Positions 1 through 9,370 are shown, counted from the first letter of the stretch. The stretch is DNA of 64,000 nucleotides from Gammaproteobacteria bacterium (GCA_030428905.1 JAUIED010000004.1:1-64000), one strand, 5' to 3'. Notes: generated by a model from the letters alone, not told the origin. Numbers and translations are program-made.

Positions 1-11
1 GGGCCGCGAAC

Positions 12-91
12 CAAGCACGTAAGTGCTTGATTCGGCGTGAGCGGGCGACAGCCCGCGGTCGCTGAAAAAGTACAGGAAGTACTTTTTCAGC
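12..91. repeat. Three consecutive inverted repeats
   Basis: Three perfect hairpins lie in 80 bases. They are CAAGCAC/GTGCTTG (12-18 with 23-29, loop GTAA), GCGGGC/GCCCGC (41-46 with 51-56, loop GACA), and a 13-bp stem at 61-73 with 79-91 around loop AGGAA. The last stem contains A5/T5 runs but neither side is followed by a T tract, so it is not a classical terminator. They sit just beyond the 3' end of the desaturase gene. They could be a repetitive extragenic palindrome or part of a transcription end region. No coding frame in 1-148 looks real. Confidence 0.6.
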
Positions 92-148
92 ACCCTGTTA
101 GGCCTCTGGCGGTGGGAGGGTATTGCGGGAACTACGCAGTAGTGGGGA

Positions 149-1003
149 TCAGAGGTTGCCCAGATCGCAGCCGCGACGCTCCAGAATCGGTTTCAACGCC
201 CGGTAGGCGGCCGGAGTGTGCGTCAGGGGAATGGTCGGGTACAGGTGATGCACGATGTGGTACTGCATGCCGAGCGAGCCGATATTGCCCAGGCGGCTCT
301 TGAACGCGCGCGTATCGCGGTAGCGGCCGGTGGCTTCCCCCGGGTGGTGCGGCATCCACGAAAGGTAGTAGCGGATGTACGCCAATGCCAGGTGGCGGGG
401 TAGCCACCACAGGAGTGCCGCCTCCAGCGCGTAGCCGCTCCAGGCGAGGGTAAACAGGATGAGAAGGTAGGCCGCATTGAACAGGATGCCTTCCATCAGC
501 ACGTCTGTGCGGCCGATACGCTGCAGCGTTTCGCCGTATCGGTCCAGGTTGGGTGCGGCGAAGTGGCGCAGCAGAAACTGCCAGGTGTTCTTTGCGTGTA
601 CGTCGTAGTCCGGGTCCAGCGCCGGTTCATTGGCGTACTTGTGATGCTCGTAGTGGGTGTGGCGCAGCACACGAAAGGAGTTTGCCAGAGGCAGCACCGA
701 GAAATAGCCGACGAACTCGTTGAACCAGCGCAGACGGTGGCCGCGCCGGGCGATGATGTTGTGCTGCGCATCGTGAGAGGGTAGGTAAGACAATGCGATG
801 GTCAGCGTTGCCAGTACGAATCCGAGCCACAACGGTAACACGCCTTTGAGCACGAGCGGCCACAACGACAGCCAGAGCAGGCAGTTGCCGATGCCCCACA
901 GCACCATGCGCCAGGGGAAGATGTGCATGAAGCGTGCGGCGATGCGACGTTCCATGGCGTCGAGCTCGGCGGCGGATGCGGTGTGTACATCTGCGCTCGT
1001 CAT
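149..1003 (-). CDS. Fatty acid desaturase family membrane protein
   Basis: Integral-membrane di-iron desaturase or hydroxylase that would introduce a double bond or hydroxyl into an acyl chain or other lipid at the inner membrane. The three histidine boxes are visible: HDAQH (about residues 77-81), HTHYEHH (about 115-121) and a C-terminal HIVHH followed by LYP near 250. Hydrophobic segments lie between them. I place the start at ATG 1003 (284 aa) because it overlaps the stop of the preceding small gene as ATGA, a sign of translational coupling. A GTG 12 bases earlier (1015) is also possible. The exact substrate cannot be read from sequence; beta-carotene hydroxylase-like members share these boxes. 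Confidence 0.85.
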   Translation of the reverse strand: MTSADVHTASAAELDAMERRIAARFMHIFPWRMVLWGIGNCLLWLSLWPLVLKGVLPLWLGFVLATLTIALSYLPSHDAQHNIIARRGHRLRWFNEFVGYFSVLPLANSFRVLRHTHYEHHKYANEPALDPDYDVHAKNTWQFLLRHFAAPNLDRYGETLQRIGRTDVLMEGILFNAAYLLILFTLAWSGYALEAALLWWLPRHLALAYIRYYLSWMPHHPGEATGRYRDTRAFKSRLGNIGSLGMQYHIVHHLYPTIPLTHTPAAYRALKPILERRGCDLGNL

Positions 1004-1197
1004 GGGCGTTGCCACAACCAGTTGCCGCGAACCTGCGCGACGACGCCGAGGGTCACGGCGATGAGGAGGGATGCCGCGAGCACGGGTAGGCTGCCGAACT
1101 GCATGTCCAGCGTCGCGCAGATCTGGGCAATGAGCGGCGTGAGGAAGCCGATGGAAAACGCGATCGGCGAGAAGATCCAGTTGATCAGAAGCTGCAT
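1000..1197 (-). CDS. Small membrane protein upstream of desaturase
   Basis: A 65-residue protein with two predicted hydrophobic stretches (about residues 5-27 and 35-55) and a basic, Trp-rich tail. I do not recognise a family. The reason to call it is context: its TGA overlaps the desaturase ATG by four bases (ATGA) on the same strand, so the two are probably translated together. It may be a partner or stabilising subunit of the desaturase. It lies 52 bases downstream of the MATE transporter gene and may belong to the kor-MATE transcript. Confidence 0.55.
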   Translation of the reverse strand: MQLLINWIFSPIAFSIGFLTPLIAQICATLDMQFGSLPVLAASLLIAVTLGVVAQVRGNWLWQRP

Positions 1198-1249
1198 GCT
1201 GCGTCAGCCGAAATTTAAAGCAACACTGTGCAAGCCCTTGCTAAAGAGG

Positions 1250-2593
1250 TCAACCGCGAGCTTCGACGGCCGCTTCGATGCGCGGGTAGAGCAGCCCCAA
1301 CAGTACGCCGCGAATCAGCATGAACAGGGTAAAGCTGGCCCACAGTCCATGATTGCCGAACGGTTCGATGAGCAGCGCTGTGCCGAGGAGAAAGGCCGAT
1401 GCGGCGAGGAACATGCTGTTGCGCAGTTCGCGCACGTGTGTGGTGCCGATGAAAATGCCATCGCCCAGAAAGGCCCACACGCCGAGCAGCGGCCCGAGGA
1501 TCAGCCACGGCAGGTAGGTATCTGCGGTTTCACGCACCGCTGTCGAAGTGCTCAGCAGTGCGATGAAGTCGCTGCCCAAATGTGCAGTGGCGGCGGCGAT
1601 GAGGAGCGCCAGCAGCAGCGCCCAGGCAGTGCAGTAACGGGCGGCCGCACGCAGGCCGGCGCGGTCCCGGGCGCCGTAGGCGAAGCCGCAGAGAGATTCC
1701 GCCGAGTGGGCGAAGCCGTCCACTGCGAAGGCCATGAGCATGAAGAGCTGCATCAGCACGGCGTTGGCCGCGAGCGTCACATCGCCGAAGGTCGCGCTGA
1801 GAAGCGTGACGACGAAGAATGGCAGCTGCACGAAAAACGAGCGCACGATGAGGTTGCCGCTCACGCTGAAGAGCCGCGCGGTGCCGGAGTGCCACAATCG
1901 TGCTGGCAGGTTGGCGCGCCAGCCCAGCGACCGGAATGCACGCAGCACGGCACCGATGCTGACGGTTGCTGCGACCACTTCGGCGGCCACCGTTGCCAGG
2001 GCCACACCTTCTACACCCCACCCGAAGCAGAGCACGAACAGAACATCCAACGCGATGTTGAGGCCGTTGTAGAGGAGGCTGATGACGAGGGTGGCTCGCA
2101 TGCGTTGCAAGCCGAAGAGGATTCCGAGCATCACCGTCTGCACCAGGAGCGCAGGTGCGCCCCAGATACGTATCTGGAAGTAGGTGGAGGCGAGCTGCTC
2201 CACTTCGGAGGATGCTTCAAACAACCACAGCATGGCGGCGTTGATGGGCACCTGCGCCGACACAAGCCCGATGCCGATGCCAACGCCCAGGAGCGCTGAA
2301 CGCCAGGCGACCCGTCCGGCTTCTTCGCCATCCGCGCTGCCGAAGCATTGCGACACGAGACCCGTGGTCGCCATGCGCAGAAAGCCGAAGAGCCAGTACA
2401 TGGCGGAGAAGATCTGCGCGCCCACCGCCACCGCGCCGATGTAGCGGGGCTCGGTAAGCTGACCCATGACGGCGGTGTCCACCACGCCGACGAGCGGGAT
2501 GGTGATGTTGGCCAGCAGTACCGGCCAGGTGAGATGGAAGATGCGACCGTGCCACCCGGCGGCACTGCGCGGCAGTGAGCCGGGTGTGGTCAT
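1250..2593 (-). CDS. MATE family efflux transporter (DinF-like)
   Basis: A 447-residue polytopic inner-membrane protein with about 12 hydrophobic segments. The N-terminal region around residues 20-60 (segment containing TWPVLLANITIPLVGVVDTA followed by MGQL) is characteristic of the DinF branch of MATE Na+/H+-coupled multidrug exporters. Length matches the family. The ATG at 2593 follows the korB stop by only four bases, so it is almost certainly cotranscribed with korAB. No functional link between the pump and the oxidoreductase is obvious. The substrate is unknown. Confidence 0.85.
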   Translation of the reverse strand: MTTPGSLPRSAAGWHGRIFHLTWPVLLANITIPLVGVVDTAVMGQLTEPRYIGAVAVGAQIFSAMYWLFGFLRMATTGLVSQCFGSADGEEAGRVAWRSALLGVGIGIGLVSAQVPINAAMLWLFEASSEVEQLASTYFQIRIWGAPALLVQTVMLGILFGLQRMRATLVISLLYNGLNIALDVLFVLCFGWGVEGVALATVAAEVVAATVSIGAVLRAFRSLGWRANLPARLWHSGTARLFSVSGNLIVRSFFVQLPFFVVTLLSATFGDVTLAANAVLMQLFMLMAFAVDGFAHSAESLCGFAYGARDRAGLRAAARYCTAWALLLALLIAAATAHLGSDFIALLSTSTAVRETADTYLPWLILGPLLGVWAFLGDGIFIGTTHVRELRNSMFLAASAFLLGTALLIEPFGNHGLWASFTLFMLIRGVLLGLLYPRIEAAVEARG

Positions 2594-2597
2594 TGGA

Positions 2598-3590
2598 TCA
2601 TCGTCGGTCGAGCAGATTGCCTCGCCGCAGAAGATCCTTCACGCGGGTTTTGCGTTCCAGCGTCTTGCGCGCCCGGTAGGCCTGGTCGAAGGCTGGCTGT
2701 GTGCGCCGGTGGATCACGCCCATGGCGGTGGGCAACGGGTCGCGCATGCGCACCAGCAGTTCGGCGATCATCGGGTTGGTCTCATCGTGCACGAGGATGT
2801 CAGCCTCGGTCACGCCGTCCTCACCGATGGTGACTGCTTCGAGGCTGAGCGTGCGGGGGTTGAGGCGCAGCCCCTTGTCGCGTGCTTTACCGAAGATCAG
2901 TGGCGCGCCGTGCTCGCAGAGCACCTGGGCGTCGGCGGCGGTCTTCTTGCTGCTGACGTCGTCCCACACGTCTTTGTTGTAGACGATGCAGTTCTGCAGG
3001 ATCTCGACGAACGCCGTGCCCTCGTGGGCTTGCCCTGCGTTGAGAATGCCGGGCAGGGCTTTCTGGTCGATGTCCACGCATCGGGCGATGAATGTGGCGC
3101 CACAGCCGAGCGCGAACTGCGCCGGGTCGATGGGCTGGTCGATGGAGCCGCCGGGGCTCGAGGGGCTCGCCGTGCCTATGCGCGAGGTAGGGGAGTACTG
3201 GCCCTTCGTGAGGCCATAGATTTCGTTGTTGAACAGCAGAATGTTCAAGTCCACGTTGCGGCGAATGGCGTGCAGCAGGTGGTTACCGCCGATGGACAGA
3301 CCGTCGCCGTCGCCGGTGACCACCCACACGTCCAGCTCCGGGTTGGCCAGCTTCACGCCGGTGGCGATGGCCGGCGCGCGGCCGTGAATGGTGTGAAAGC
3401 CGTAGGTCTCCACGTAGTAAGGCAGCCGCGAGGAGCAGCCGATACCGGACACGAATACGGTGTTGGCCGGGTCGGCGCCGCTCTCCGCCAGCGCCCGGTG
3501 CACGGCCTTCAGAATCGAGTAGTCACCACAACCGGGGCACCAGCGTACTTCCTGGTCTGTGGCGTAGTCTTTTGCTGTCAGCTCAGCCAC
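2598..3590 (-). CDS. korB: 2-oxoglutarate (2-oxoacid):ferredoxin oxidoreductase beta subunit
   Basis: Thiamine-diphosphate and [4Fe-4S]-binding beta subunit that decarboxylates a 2-oxoacid to acyl-CoA with reduction of ferredoxin. Cluster ligands are visible as CPGCG (Cys18, Cys21), Cys52 in GIGCSSR and a later Cys in LQNCIVYN. The ThDP/Mg motif is GDGDGLSIGGNH near residue 95, preceded by HGRAPAIATG. Length (330 aa) matches KorB of two-subunit enzymes. The start is GTG 3590, with a very strong Shine-Dalgarno (CAGGAGGTGAACC) that lies inside the end of korA. The genes overlap by eight bases. Confidence 0.92.
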   Translation of the reverse strand: MAELTAKDYATDQEVRWCPGCGDYSILKAVHRALAESGADPANTVFVSGIGCSSRLPYYVETYGFHTIHGRAPAIATGVKLANPELDVWVVTGDGDGLSIGGNHLLHAIRRNVDLNILLFNNEIYGLTKGQYSPTSRIGTASPSSPGGSIDQPIDPAQFALGCGATFIARCVDIDQKALPGILNAGQAHEGTAFVEILQNCIVYNKDVWDDVSSKKTAADAQVLCEHGAPLIFGKARDKGLRLNPRTLSLEAVTIGEDGVTEADILVHDETNPMIAELLVRMRDPLPTAMGVIHRRTQPAFDQAYRARKTLERKTRVKDLLRRGNLLDRR

Positions 3591-5448
3591 GGTTCACCTC
3601 CTGCATGCGGCGTGGGGCATGGGCGGCGATGGCCGCCTTCACATCGGCCACCGCGAAGGGCTGGCCGTTCACCTGATTGAGTTGTATGGCGTCCACCAGC
3701 AGGCGGTCGCGCAGCACGGTGGCGAGCTGGCCGGTATTGAGCTCAGGCACCAGCACCGCCTCGAACTCGGTGAGCAGCTCGCCGAGATTGCTGGGCAACG
3801 GGTTGATGTGACGCAAATGAATGTGCGCCACGCTGTAGCCTTCCGCCAGGGCATCCTTCACGGCCTGATAGATGGTGCCGTAGGTGGAGCCCCAGGCAAC
3901 CACCGCAAGCCCGCCCATCACGCCTTGCTCCAGGGTCTGGTCGGGCATGTAATCTGCCACCTGGGCGAGCTTCTTTGCGCGCAGGTCGGTCATGCTCTGG
4001 TGGTTGGCAGCGTCGTAGGAGATGTTGCCGGATTGGGCGTCCTTCTCGATGCCGCCCACGCGGTGTATGTAGCCGGCGTCACCCGGTGCGGCCCACACCC
4101 GTGCCTGCGTCGCTGGGTTGCGCTCGAATACGGCGCCCTGGCTCCCCGGTGCGGGGCGGGCGGTGTCGATGGCAGCGTAGCTGTCGAAGTCCGGTAAGGG
4201 CCACAGCTCCGAGGCGTTGGCGATGTAGCCGTCGGTGAGGAGGAATACCGGTGTCATGTGCCGCAGGGCGATACGCACCGCTTCGATGGCGGTGTCGAAT
4301 GTGTCTGCCGGCGAGCGAGCGGCCACCACGGGAATCGGTGTGTCGCCGTTGCGGCCGTACACGGCCTGGTACAGGTCGCTCTGCTCGGTTTTCGTGGGCA
4401 TGCCGGTGGATGGGCCGGCGCGCTGGGAGTTGACCACCACCAGCGGCAACTCCGTTGCCACCGCCAGGCCCAGCGCCTCGGTTTTCAGCGCCACGCCCGG
4501 GCCGGAGCTCGATGTGACACCGAGCTTGCCGGCGAATGACGCGCCGATGGCGCTGCAAACCGCAGCGATCTCGTCTTCCGCCTGAAAAGTAGCCACCCCG
4601 GCCTCTTCGAGGCCAGTGAGGTGATGCAGCAGCGACGACGCAGGGGTGATCGGATAGGAACAGAACATCAGCTCGATGTCGGCGAGCTCGCCGGCCGCCA
4701 CGAGGCCCAGCGCCAGCGCCTCGGCGCCTGTGATGGTGCGGTATTCGGCTGCTGCGAGCGGCGCTTCCGGCACGTGTTTCTGCGCCAGTGTGCCGTCGAT
4801 CTCCATGGTCTCGCCGTAGGCATGGCCGGCGTCGAGGGCGGCCAGGTTGGCATCGCGCAGGGATTCGTCGCCGGCAAAACGGCGGTTGATCCAGCGGCGC
4901 GTGGGTTCCCGCGGCTGATCGAACATCCACAGCACCAGCCCCAGCACCCAGAAATTCTTGCAGCGGCCGGAGTCTTTGGCGCCGAGACCATGGGGCTTCA
5001 CGGCCTCGAGCGTCAAATCGCTGACGTCGATGGCATGCACCCGGAACGCGTCCAGGCGGCCGTCTTCCAGCGGATTGCTGTCCAGATCCGCGCGCTTGAG
5101 GCGTTGCGCGGTGAAGGCATTGCCATCGACGATGATGGTTGCGCCGGGCTCCAGATGCGGCAGGTTGACCACAAGCGCCGCGGGGTTGAAGGCGATGAGC
5201 ACCTCCGGCGCATCCCCCGGTGTGGTGATGCGATCGCCACCGAACTGAATCTGAAAGGCGCTGACGCCGTAACGCGTGCCTTGCGGGGCGCGGATCTCTG
5301 CCGGAAAGTCCGGCAAGGTCGCCAGGTCGTGCCCGGCGAGGGCTGATGCATTGGTGAACTGCGCGCCCTGCAGCTGGATGCCGTCGCCGGAATCGCCTGC
5401 GAAGCGCACGACGTGGCGTCTGGCCGCTTGCGTAGCGGTCGTGCTCAT
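3583..5448 (-). CDS. korA: 2-oxoglutarate (2-oxoacid):ferredoxin oxidoreductase alpha subunit (gamma-alpha fusion)
   Basis: A 621-residue fusion of a gamma domain (about residues 10-195, beginning RFAGDSGDGIQLQGAQ) and the alpha/pyrimidine-binding domain (from about 230, with YPITPAS and an AEDEIAA segment). With KorB it forms the two-subunit enzyme used by aerobes for CoA-dependent 2-oxoglutarate oxidation, or reverse-TCA carboxylation in autotrophs. I choose ATG 5448 (protein beginning MSTTATQ) rather than the longest frame from 5595, because the extra 49 residues lack conserved character and run through the putative promoter. The assignment as 2-oxoglutarate- rather than pyruvate-specific rests on family resemblance. 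Confidence 0.92.
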   Translation of the reverse strand: MSTTATQAARRHVVRFAGDSGDGIQLQGAQFTNASALAGHDLATLPDFPAEIRAPQGTRYGVSAFQIQFGGDRITTPGDAPEVLIAFNPAALVVNLPHLEPGATIIVDGNAFTAQRLKRADLDSNPLEDGRLDAFRVHAIDVSDLTLEAVKPHGLGAKDSGRCKNFWVLGLVLWMFDQPREPTRRWINRRFAGDESLRDANLAALDAGHAYGETMEIDGTLAQKHVPEAPLAAAEYRTITGAEALALGLVAAGELADIELMFCSYPITPASSLLHHLTGLEEAGVATFQAEDEIAAVCSAIGASFAGKLGVTSSSGPGVALKTEALGLAVATELPLVVVNSQRAGPSTGMPTKTEQSDLYQAVYGRNGDTPIPVVAARSPADTFDTAIEAVRIALRHMTPVFLLTDGYIANASELWPLPDFDSYAAIDTARPAPGSQGAVFERNPATQARVWAAPGDAGYIHRVGGIEKDAQSGNISYDAANHQSMTDLRAKKLAQVADYMPDQTLEQGVMGGLAVVAWGSTYGTIYQAVKDALAEGYSVAHIHLRHINPLPSNLGELLTEFEAVLVPELNTGQLATVLRDRLLVDAIQLNQVNGQPFAVADVKAAIAAHAPRRMQEVNRG

Positions 5449-5478
5449 GGTGGTGCCGCAAAGAAAAAAGGGGCGCGA

Positions 5479-5503
5479 ATTGTACGATATTGGAACGCGT
5501 TCC
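5479..5503 (-). promoter_or_regulatory. Candidate kor promoter with 12-bp palindrome
   Basis: On the minus strand a TACAAT -10-like hexamer (5484-5479) lies about 30 bases ahead of the korA ATG. Just upstream, in the spacer position, is the perfect palindrome GGAACGCGTTCC (5492-5503). No good -35 hexamer is seen, which would fit activator- or repressor-controlled expression. The binding protein is unknown. Confidence 0.35.
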
Positions 5504-5621
5504 GCGAAAGCCCGGTTCTGCATATGGATATACGTCACAAAGCCTGCCGGCACTTCCGCTCCCCGTCTCTTCCCGGTAGAGTGCGCCGCCTTCAATCACC
5601 GCTGAACAACAGGAGAAAGTC

Positions 5622-5843
5622 GTGAAAGTGATCGCACGCACGGACGAGTACACCATTTACCAGAAGCGCTCCGGCCGCCACGGCGTGAAAGGCGCCGACA
5701 AGCGCTGGATCAACGGCGAAGACAAGGTTCGCATCCTGCTGGAGCACAAGCTCATCGAAGCGCCGAAGGTGAAGGCGCCGGAGCCGGAAGCACCAGCCGA
5801 AGAGGCTGCAGACGCCGGCGCCGAAGAAGCCGCTGAGGAGTAA
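5622..5843 (+). CDS. Conserved small acidic-tailed protein
   Basis: A 73-residue protein with a GTG start preceded by AGGAG at good spacing. The first 45 residues (MKVIARTDEYTIYQKRSGRH onwards, rich in Lys/Arg) look like a compact globular unit. The last 28 are a low-complexity Pro/Ala/Glu tail ending EEAAEE. I believe similar short hypothetical proteins occur in other gammaproteobacteria, but the function is unknown. It is divergent from korA, sharing a 173-base intergenic region, and is followed by a strong hairpin, so it is probably monocistronic. Confidence 0.7.
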   Translation: MKVIARTDEYTIYQKRSGRHGVKGADKRWINGEDKVRILLEHKLIEAPKVKAPEPEAPAEEAADAGAEEAAEE

Positions 5844-5851
5844 CCGCGCAC

Positions 5852-5877
5852 GCTGCTGACAGCAGGCTGTCGGCAGC
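5852..5877 (+). terminator. Hairpin after the small acidic protein gene
   Basis: GCTGCTGACAG pairs with CTGTCGGCAGC (one G-T wobble) around a CAGG loop, starting 9 bases after the stop codon. No T tract follows, so termination would be weak or Rho-assisted. The hairpin may instead protect the mRNA 3' end. Confidence 0.4.
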
Positions 5878-5960
5878 GCCCTCCATCAGGCACGTGGGCG
5901 CGTGGCACTGGCCTCGCAGCTTTTGTAGGCTAGACGGTTTCCCCTCAGGCTGGCGCTGCT

Positions 5961-7985
5961 GTGCACACCGTTGCTGACTTTCAGGTCGTTTCCCCCTTTC
6001 AGCCGGCAGGCGACCAGCCTGCCGCCATCGACGCGCTGCTCGACGGTATTCAGTCCGGCCTCAGCCATCAGACGCTGCTTGGGGTCACCGGCTCGGGTAA
6101 GACCTTCACCGTAGCCCAGGTGATCCAGGCGCTGCAGCGGCCGACCATCGTCATGGCGCCCAACAAGACGCTGGCTGCCCAGCTCTACGGCGAGTTTCGC
6201 GACTTCTTCCCCCACAACGCCGTGGAGTACTTCGTTTCCTATTACGACTACTACCAGCCCGAAGCCTACGTACCTTCGTCGGACACCTACATCGAGAAAG
6301 ACTCGTCCATCAACGCACACATCGAGCAGATGCGGCTGTCGGCCACCAAGGCGCTGCTGGAGCGGCGCGACACCATCATCGTCGCGTCGGTGTCGGCTAT
6401 CTACGGCCTGGGGGACCCGCAGTCCTACCACCAGATGGTGCTGCACCTGGATCGCGGCGATCGGGTGGATCAGCGTTACCTGCTGCGGCGCCTGGCGGAG
6501 CTGCAGTACACCCGCAACGATATGGCCTTTTCCCGCGGCACCTACCGCGTGCGCGGCGATGTCATCGACGTCTTTCCGGCGGAGTCGGAAAAAGAAGCGG
6601 TGCGTGTGGAGCTCTTCGATGACGAGATCGAGGCGATCAGTGTCTTCGATCCGCTCACCGGCGAGCTGATCCGCAAGGTGCCGCGTTTCACCGTGTTTCC
6701 CAAGACCCACTACGTGACGCCTCGTGACCGCATCCTGTCGGTGGTGGACGAGATCCGTGAGGAGCTGCGTGAGCGGCTCGAGTATCTCAATCGCCACAAC
6801 AAGCTGGTGGAAGCACAGCGGCTGGAGCAGCGCACGCGCTTCGATCTGGAGATGATCAAGGAGCTCGGCTACTGCTCCGGCATCGAGAACTACTCACGCT
6901 ACCTTTCCGGCCGCGAGCCGGGCGAAGCGCCGCCGACGCTGTTCGACTACCTGCCCAACGACGCCCTGATGATCATCGACGAGTCGCACGTGACCGTGCC
7001 GCAGGTGGGCGGCATGTACAAGGGCGACCGGTCGCGCAAGGAAACGCTTGTGGAGTTCGGCTTTCGCCTGCCCTCGGCGCTGGACAATCGGCCGTTGCGC
7101 TTCGATGAGTGGGAGCGCTTGGCGCCGCAAACGATCTTCGTTTCTGCCACGCCGGGCCCCTATGAAGGGGAGCATGCCGGGCAGATCGTCGAGCAGGTGG
7201 TTCGGCCGACAGGGCTGGTGGATCCGGAAGTGCTTGTGCGGCCGGCGTCCACGCAGGTGGAAGACCTGTTGGGCGAGATCAACGAGACGGTGGGGCGGGG
7301 CGATCGGGTGCTGGTAACCACGCTCACCAAGCGCATGGCGGAGGACCTCACCGACTTTCTCGACGACCACGGCGTGCGCGTGCGCTACCTGCACTCGGAT
7401 ATCGATACGGTGGAGCGCATGGAGATCATCCGCGACCTGCGCCGCGGCGAGTTCGACGTGCTGGTGGGTATCAACCTGCTGCGTGAGGGCCTCGACATGC
7501 CGGAAGTATCGCTGGTGGCGATTCTCGATGCCGACAAGGAAGGCTTCCTGCGCTCGGAAGGCTCCCTCATCCAGACCATCGGCCGCGCGGCGCGTAACGT
7601 GCGCGGCAGGGCCATTCTGTACGCGGACAAGGTGACGGGTTCCATGGAGCGGGCCATCGCCGAAACCGAACGCCGCCGAGACAAGCAGATCGCGCACAAC
7701 GTCGAGCACGGCATCACGCCGCAGAGCATCACCAAGGCCATTGCCGATGTCATGGAAGGGGCGCGCGCGCCTGGCCCTGGCGCGGCGCGCAAGAAAGCAG
7801 CAGCCAGCGGTCCGCGAGGTCGCGGCCCTGCCATCGAGGTGCCGGATGATCCCAAGGCGCTGGGCAAATTTCTCGAAGGCCTCGAAAACACCATGCTCGA
7901 GCATGCCCGCAATCTCGAGTTCGAGGAGGCGGCGGCGCTGCGCGATCGAATCCGCGAGATCAAGGAGGAACGCCTCCTGGCCTGA
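5961..7985 (+). CDS. uvrB: Excinuclease ABC subunit B
   Basis: Damage-verification helicase of nucleotide excision repair, acting with UvrA and UvrC. The 674-residue length is typical. Visible are Walker A GVTGSGKT (41-48), the beta-hairpin region [20 protein letters not shown], the helicase motif DESHVT, motif V/VI segments with [14 protein letters not shown] and QTIGRAARN, and a C-terminal UVR domain ([19 protein letters not shown]). The start appears to be GTG 5961, giving [20 protein letters not shown]; no strong Shine-Dalgarno and no clear LexA box are visible upstream. It is followed by unrelated genes. Confidence 0.97.
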   Translation: MHTVADFQVVSPFQPAGDQPAAIDALLDGIQSGLSHQTLLGVTGSGKTFTVAQVIQALQRPTIVMAPNKTLAAQLYGEFRDFFPHNAVEYFVSYYDYYQPEAYVPSSDTYIEKDSSINAHIEQMRLSATKALLERRDTIIVASVSAIYGLGDPQSYHQMVLHLDRGDRVDQRYLLRRLAELQYTRNDMAFSRGTYRVRGDVIDVFPAESEKEAVRVELFDDEIEAISVFDPLTGELIRKVPRFTVFPKTHYVTPRDRILSVVDEIREELRERLEYLNRHNKLVEAQRLEQRTRFDLEMIKELGYCSGIENYSRYLSGREPGEAPPTLFDYLPNDALMIIDESHVTVPQVGGMYKGDRSRKETLVEFGFRLPSALDNRPLRFDEWERLAPQTIFVSATPGPYEGEHAGQIVEQVVRPTGLVDPEVLVRPASTQVEDLLGEINETVGRGDRVLVTTLTKRMAEDLTDFLDDHGVRVRYLHSDIDTVERMEIIRDLRRGEFDVLVGINLLREGLDMPEVSLVAILDADKEGFLRSEGSLIQTIGRAARNVRGRAILYADKVTGSMERAIAETERRRDKQIAHNVEHGITPQSITKAIADVMEGARAPGPGAARKKAAASGPRGRGPAIEVPDDPKALGKFLEGLENTMLEHARNLEFEEAAALRDRIREIKEERLLA

Positions 7986-8059
7986 TCGTACGCACCTGCG
8001 ATGACGCACAGCCCTCACATCAGGCATGATGCAGGGAGCAATCATCGGGGAAGGGTGTG

Positions 8060-9370
8060 ATGCAAGCGCAAGCGCTGCTGGATACTGCGGTACAGGCCGA
8101 GCGGTTTATCCACTCGTTGCAGGTGCAAACGCCCAATGGCGTTGCCTGGGGCCTGGCGCGGGAGCGCCCCGACAAAGTACTGCACACGCTCTATGCGGGT
8201 TCTGCTGGCATCACTTTGTTTTACCTGGAGTTGGCGCGTGCCACCGGCGAGGCACGCTTTGTCGATGTGGCAACAGCGGCGGGAAGCGAGCTGCTCGCAG
8301 CACTGCCCACCATGCAACGCCCGACCTGTGCGCCCATGGGTGGGTGGGTCGGCTACATGTTCGTGCTGCACGAGCTGGCCTGCGCTACAGGTGAGCAACG
8401 CTTCGCCGACATGGCGCGGCGCTGCGCAGCCTGGCAGCGGGAACTGGCAGAGCCCATCGGCGCCGGCATTGGCTGGGTGCAGCAGATGCCCTACGCGAAG
8501 CTCACCGGCCATGAAGGCGTGCGCGAGATTTTCGACATGGCGGAAGGCGCCGCGGGTGCCGCCGTGTATTGGCTCTACGCCCACGAAAAAGGCGTTCATG
8601 CCGATGCGCTGGATTGGGCCGTCGCCGCCGGCAGGCGTCTGCTCGAGGTGTCCGAGCCCGCCGAGGGCGGTCGCCGCTGGCAGCTCATGCCCGACATACC
8701 CTGGCCCTTCGATGCGCCCAACTTCGCGCACGGCACGGCAGGAGTTGCCTACTGCATGGCGCGCCTCTACGAATGCACGGGTGACGCCGCGTTCCTCGAA
8801 GCGGCGCTGGCCGGCGCCGGGCATGTGCAGGCCATGGCTGAGTCCGTCGAAGGGGGTGGCCACCTCGTGCCGCACATTCTCGATGATGGCAGGCCGCATC
8901 GTTTCTACCTTGGCGTGTGCCACGGACCGCCCGGCACCGGGCGCCTTTTCGCGCTGCTCAGCCGGTTGACCAACGACACCCGGTGGGCCGCTTGGGGGCG
9001 TGGGCTCGACGATGGGCTCATCGCCTTGGGTGCGCCGGAGCAACGTGGCCGTGGCTTCTGGAACAATGTGAGTCAGTGCTGTTGCGATGCGGGTATCGGC
9101 GATCATGCGGTCAACATGTACCGGCACACGGGGGATACGCGGTACCTGGATCTGGCGGAGCGGGTAGCGGCGGAGCTCATCCGCCGCAGCGACGGTGACG
9201 AAGCGGGCAGGGCATGGCCCCAGGCCGAGCACCGTTCCCAGCCCGACTTCATCCAGACGCAGACAGGCTACATGCAGGGCGCGGCTGGCGTGGGCAGCTT
9301 TTTCGTGCACCTGGCCACCACGCTGCGCGGCGCGCCGGTAAAGATTCAGTTCCCCGATTCGCCGTTCTAA
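8060..9370 (+). CDS. LanC-like (lanthionine synthetase C family) protein
   Basis: A 436-residue alpha/alpha-toroid protein of the LanC-like superfamily. LanC enzymes use a Cys-Cys-His zinc site to add thiols to dehydroamino acids. The repeated glycine motifs are visible: FAHGTAG (about residue 230), CHGPPGTG (about 295), and a third position where the usual CHG is replaced by CCCDAGIGDH (about 345). QTGYMQGAAGVG closes the barrel. No lantibiotic precursor, dehydratase or dedicated exporter is adjacent, so a stand-alone LanC-like role (glutathione or peptide thiol chemistry) is more likely than lantibiotic synthesis. ATG 8060 has GGGGAAGG upstream; a GTG three bases earlier is also in frame. 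Confidence 0.8.
   Translation: MQAQALLDTAVQAERFIHSLQVQTPNGVAWGLARERPDKVLHTLYAGSAGITLFYLELARATGEARFVDVATAAGSELLAALPTMQRPTCAPMGGWVGYMFVLHELACATGEQRFADMARRCAAWQRELAEPIGAGIGWVQQMPYAKLTGHEGVREIFDMAEGAAGAAVYWLYAHEKGVHADALDWAVAAGRRLLEVSEPAEGGRRWQLMPDIPWPFDAPNFAHGTAGVAYCMARLYECTGDAAFLEAALAGAGHVQAMAESVEGGGHLVPHILDDGRPHRFYLGVCHGPPGTGRLFALLSRLTNDTRWAAWGRGLDDGLIALGAPEQRGRGFWNNVSQCCCDAGIGDHAVNMYRHTGDTRYLDLAERVAAELIRRSDGDEAGRAWPQAEHRSQPDFIQTQTGYMQGAAGVGSFFVHLATTLRGAPVKIQFPDSPF

Noticed and set aside
923-2299. A 458-codon plus-strand frame across the desaturase and MATE genes
   Set aside because: It spans two real minus-strand genes and their intergenic gap and has low-complexity Gln/Glu/His composition.
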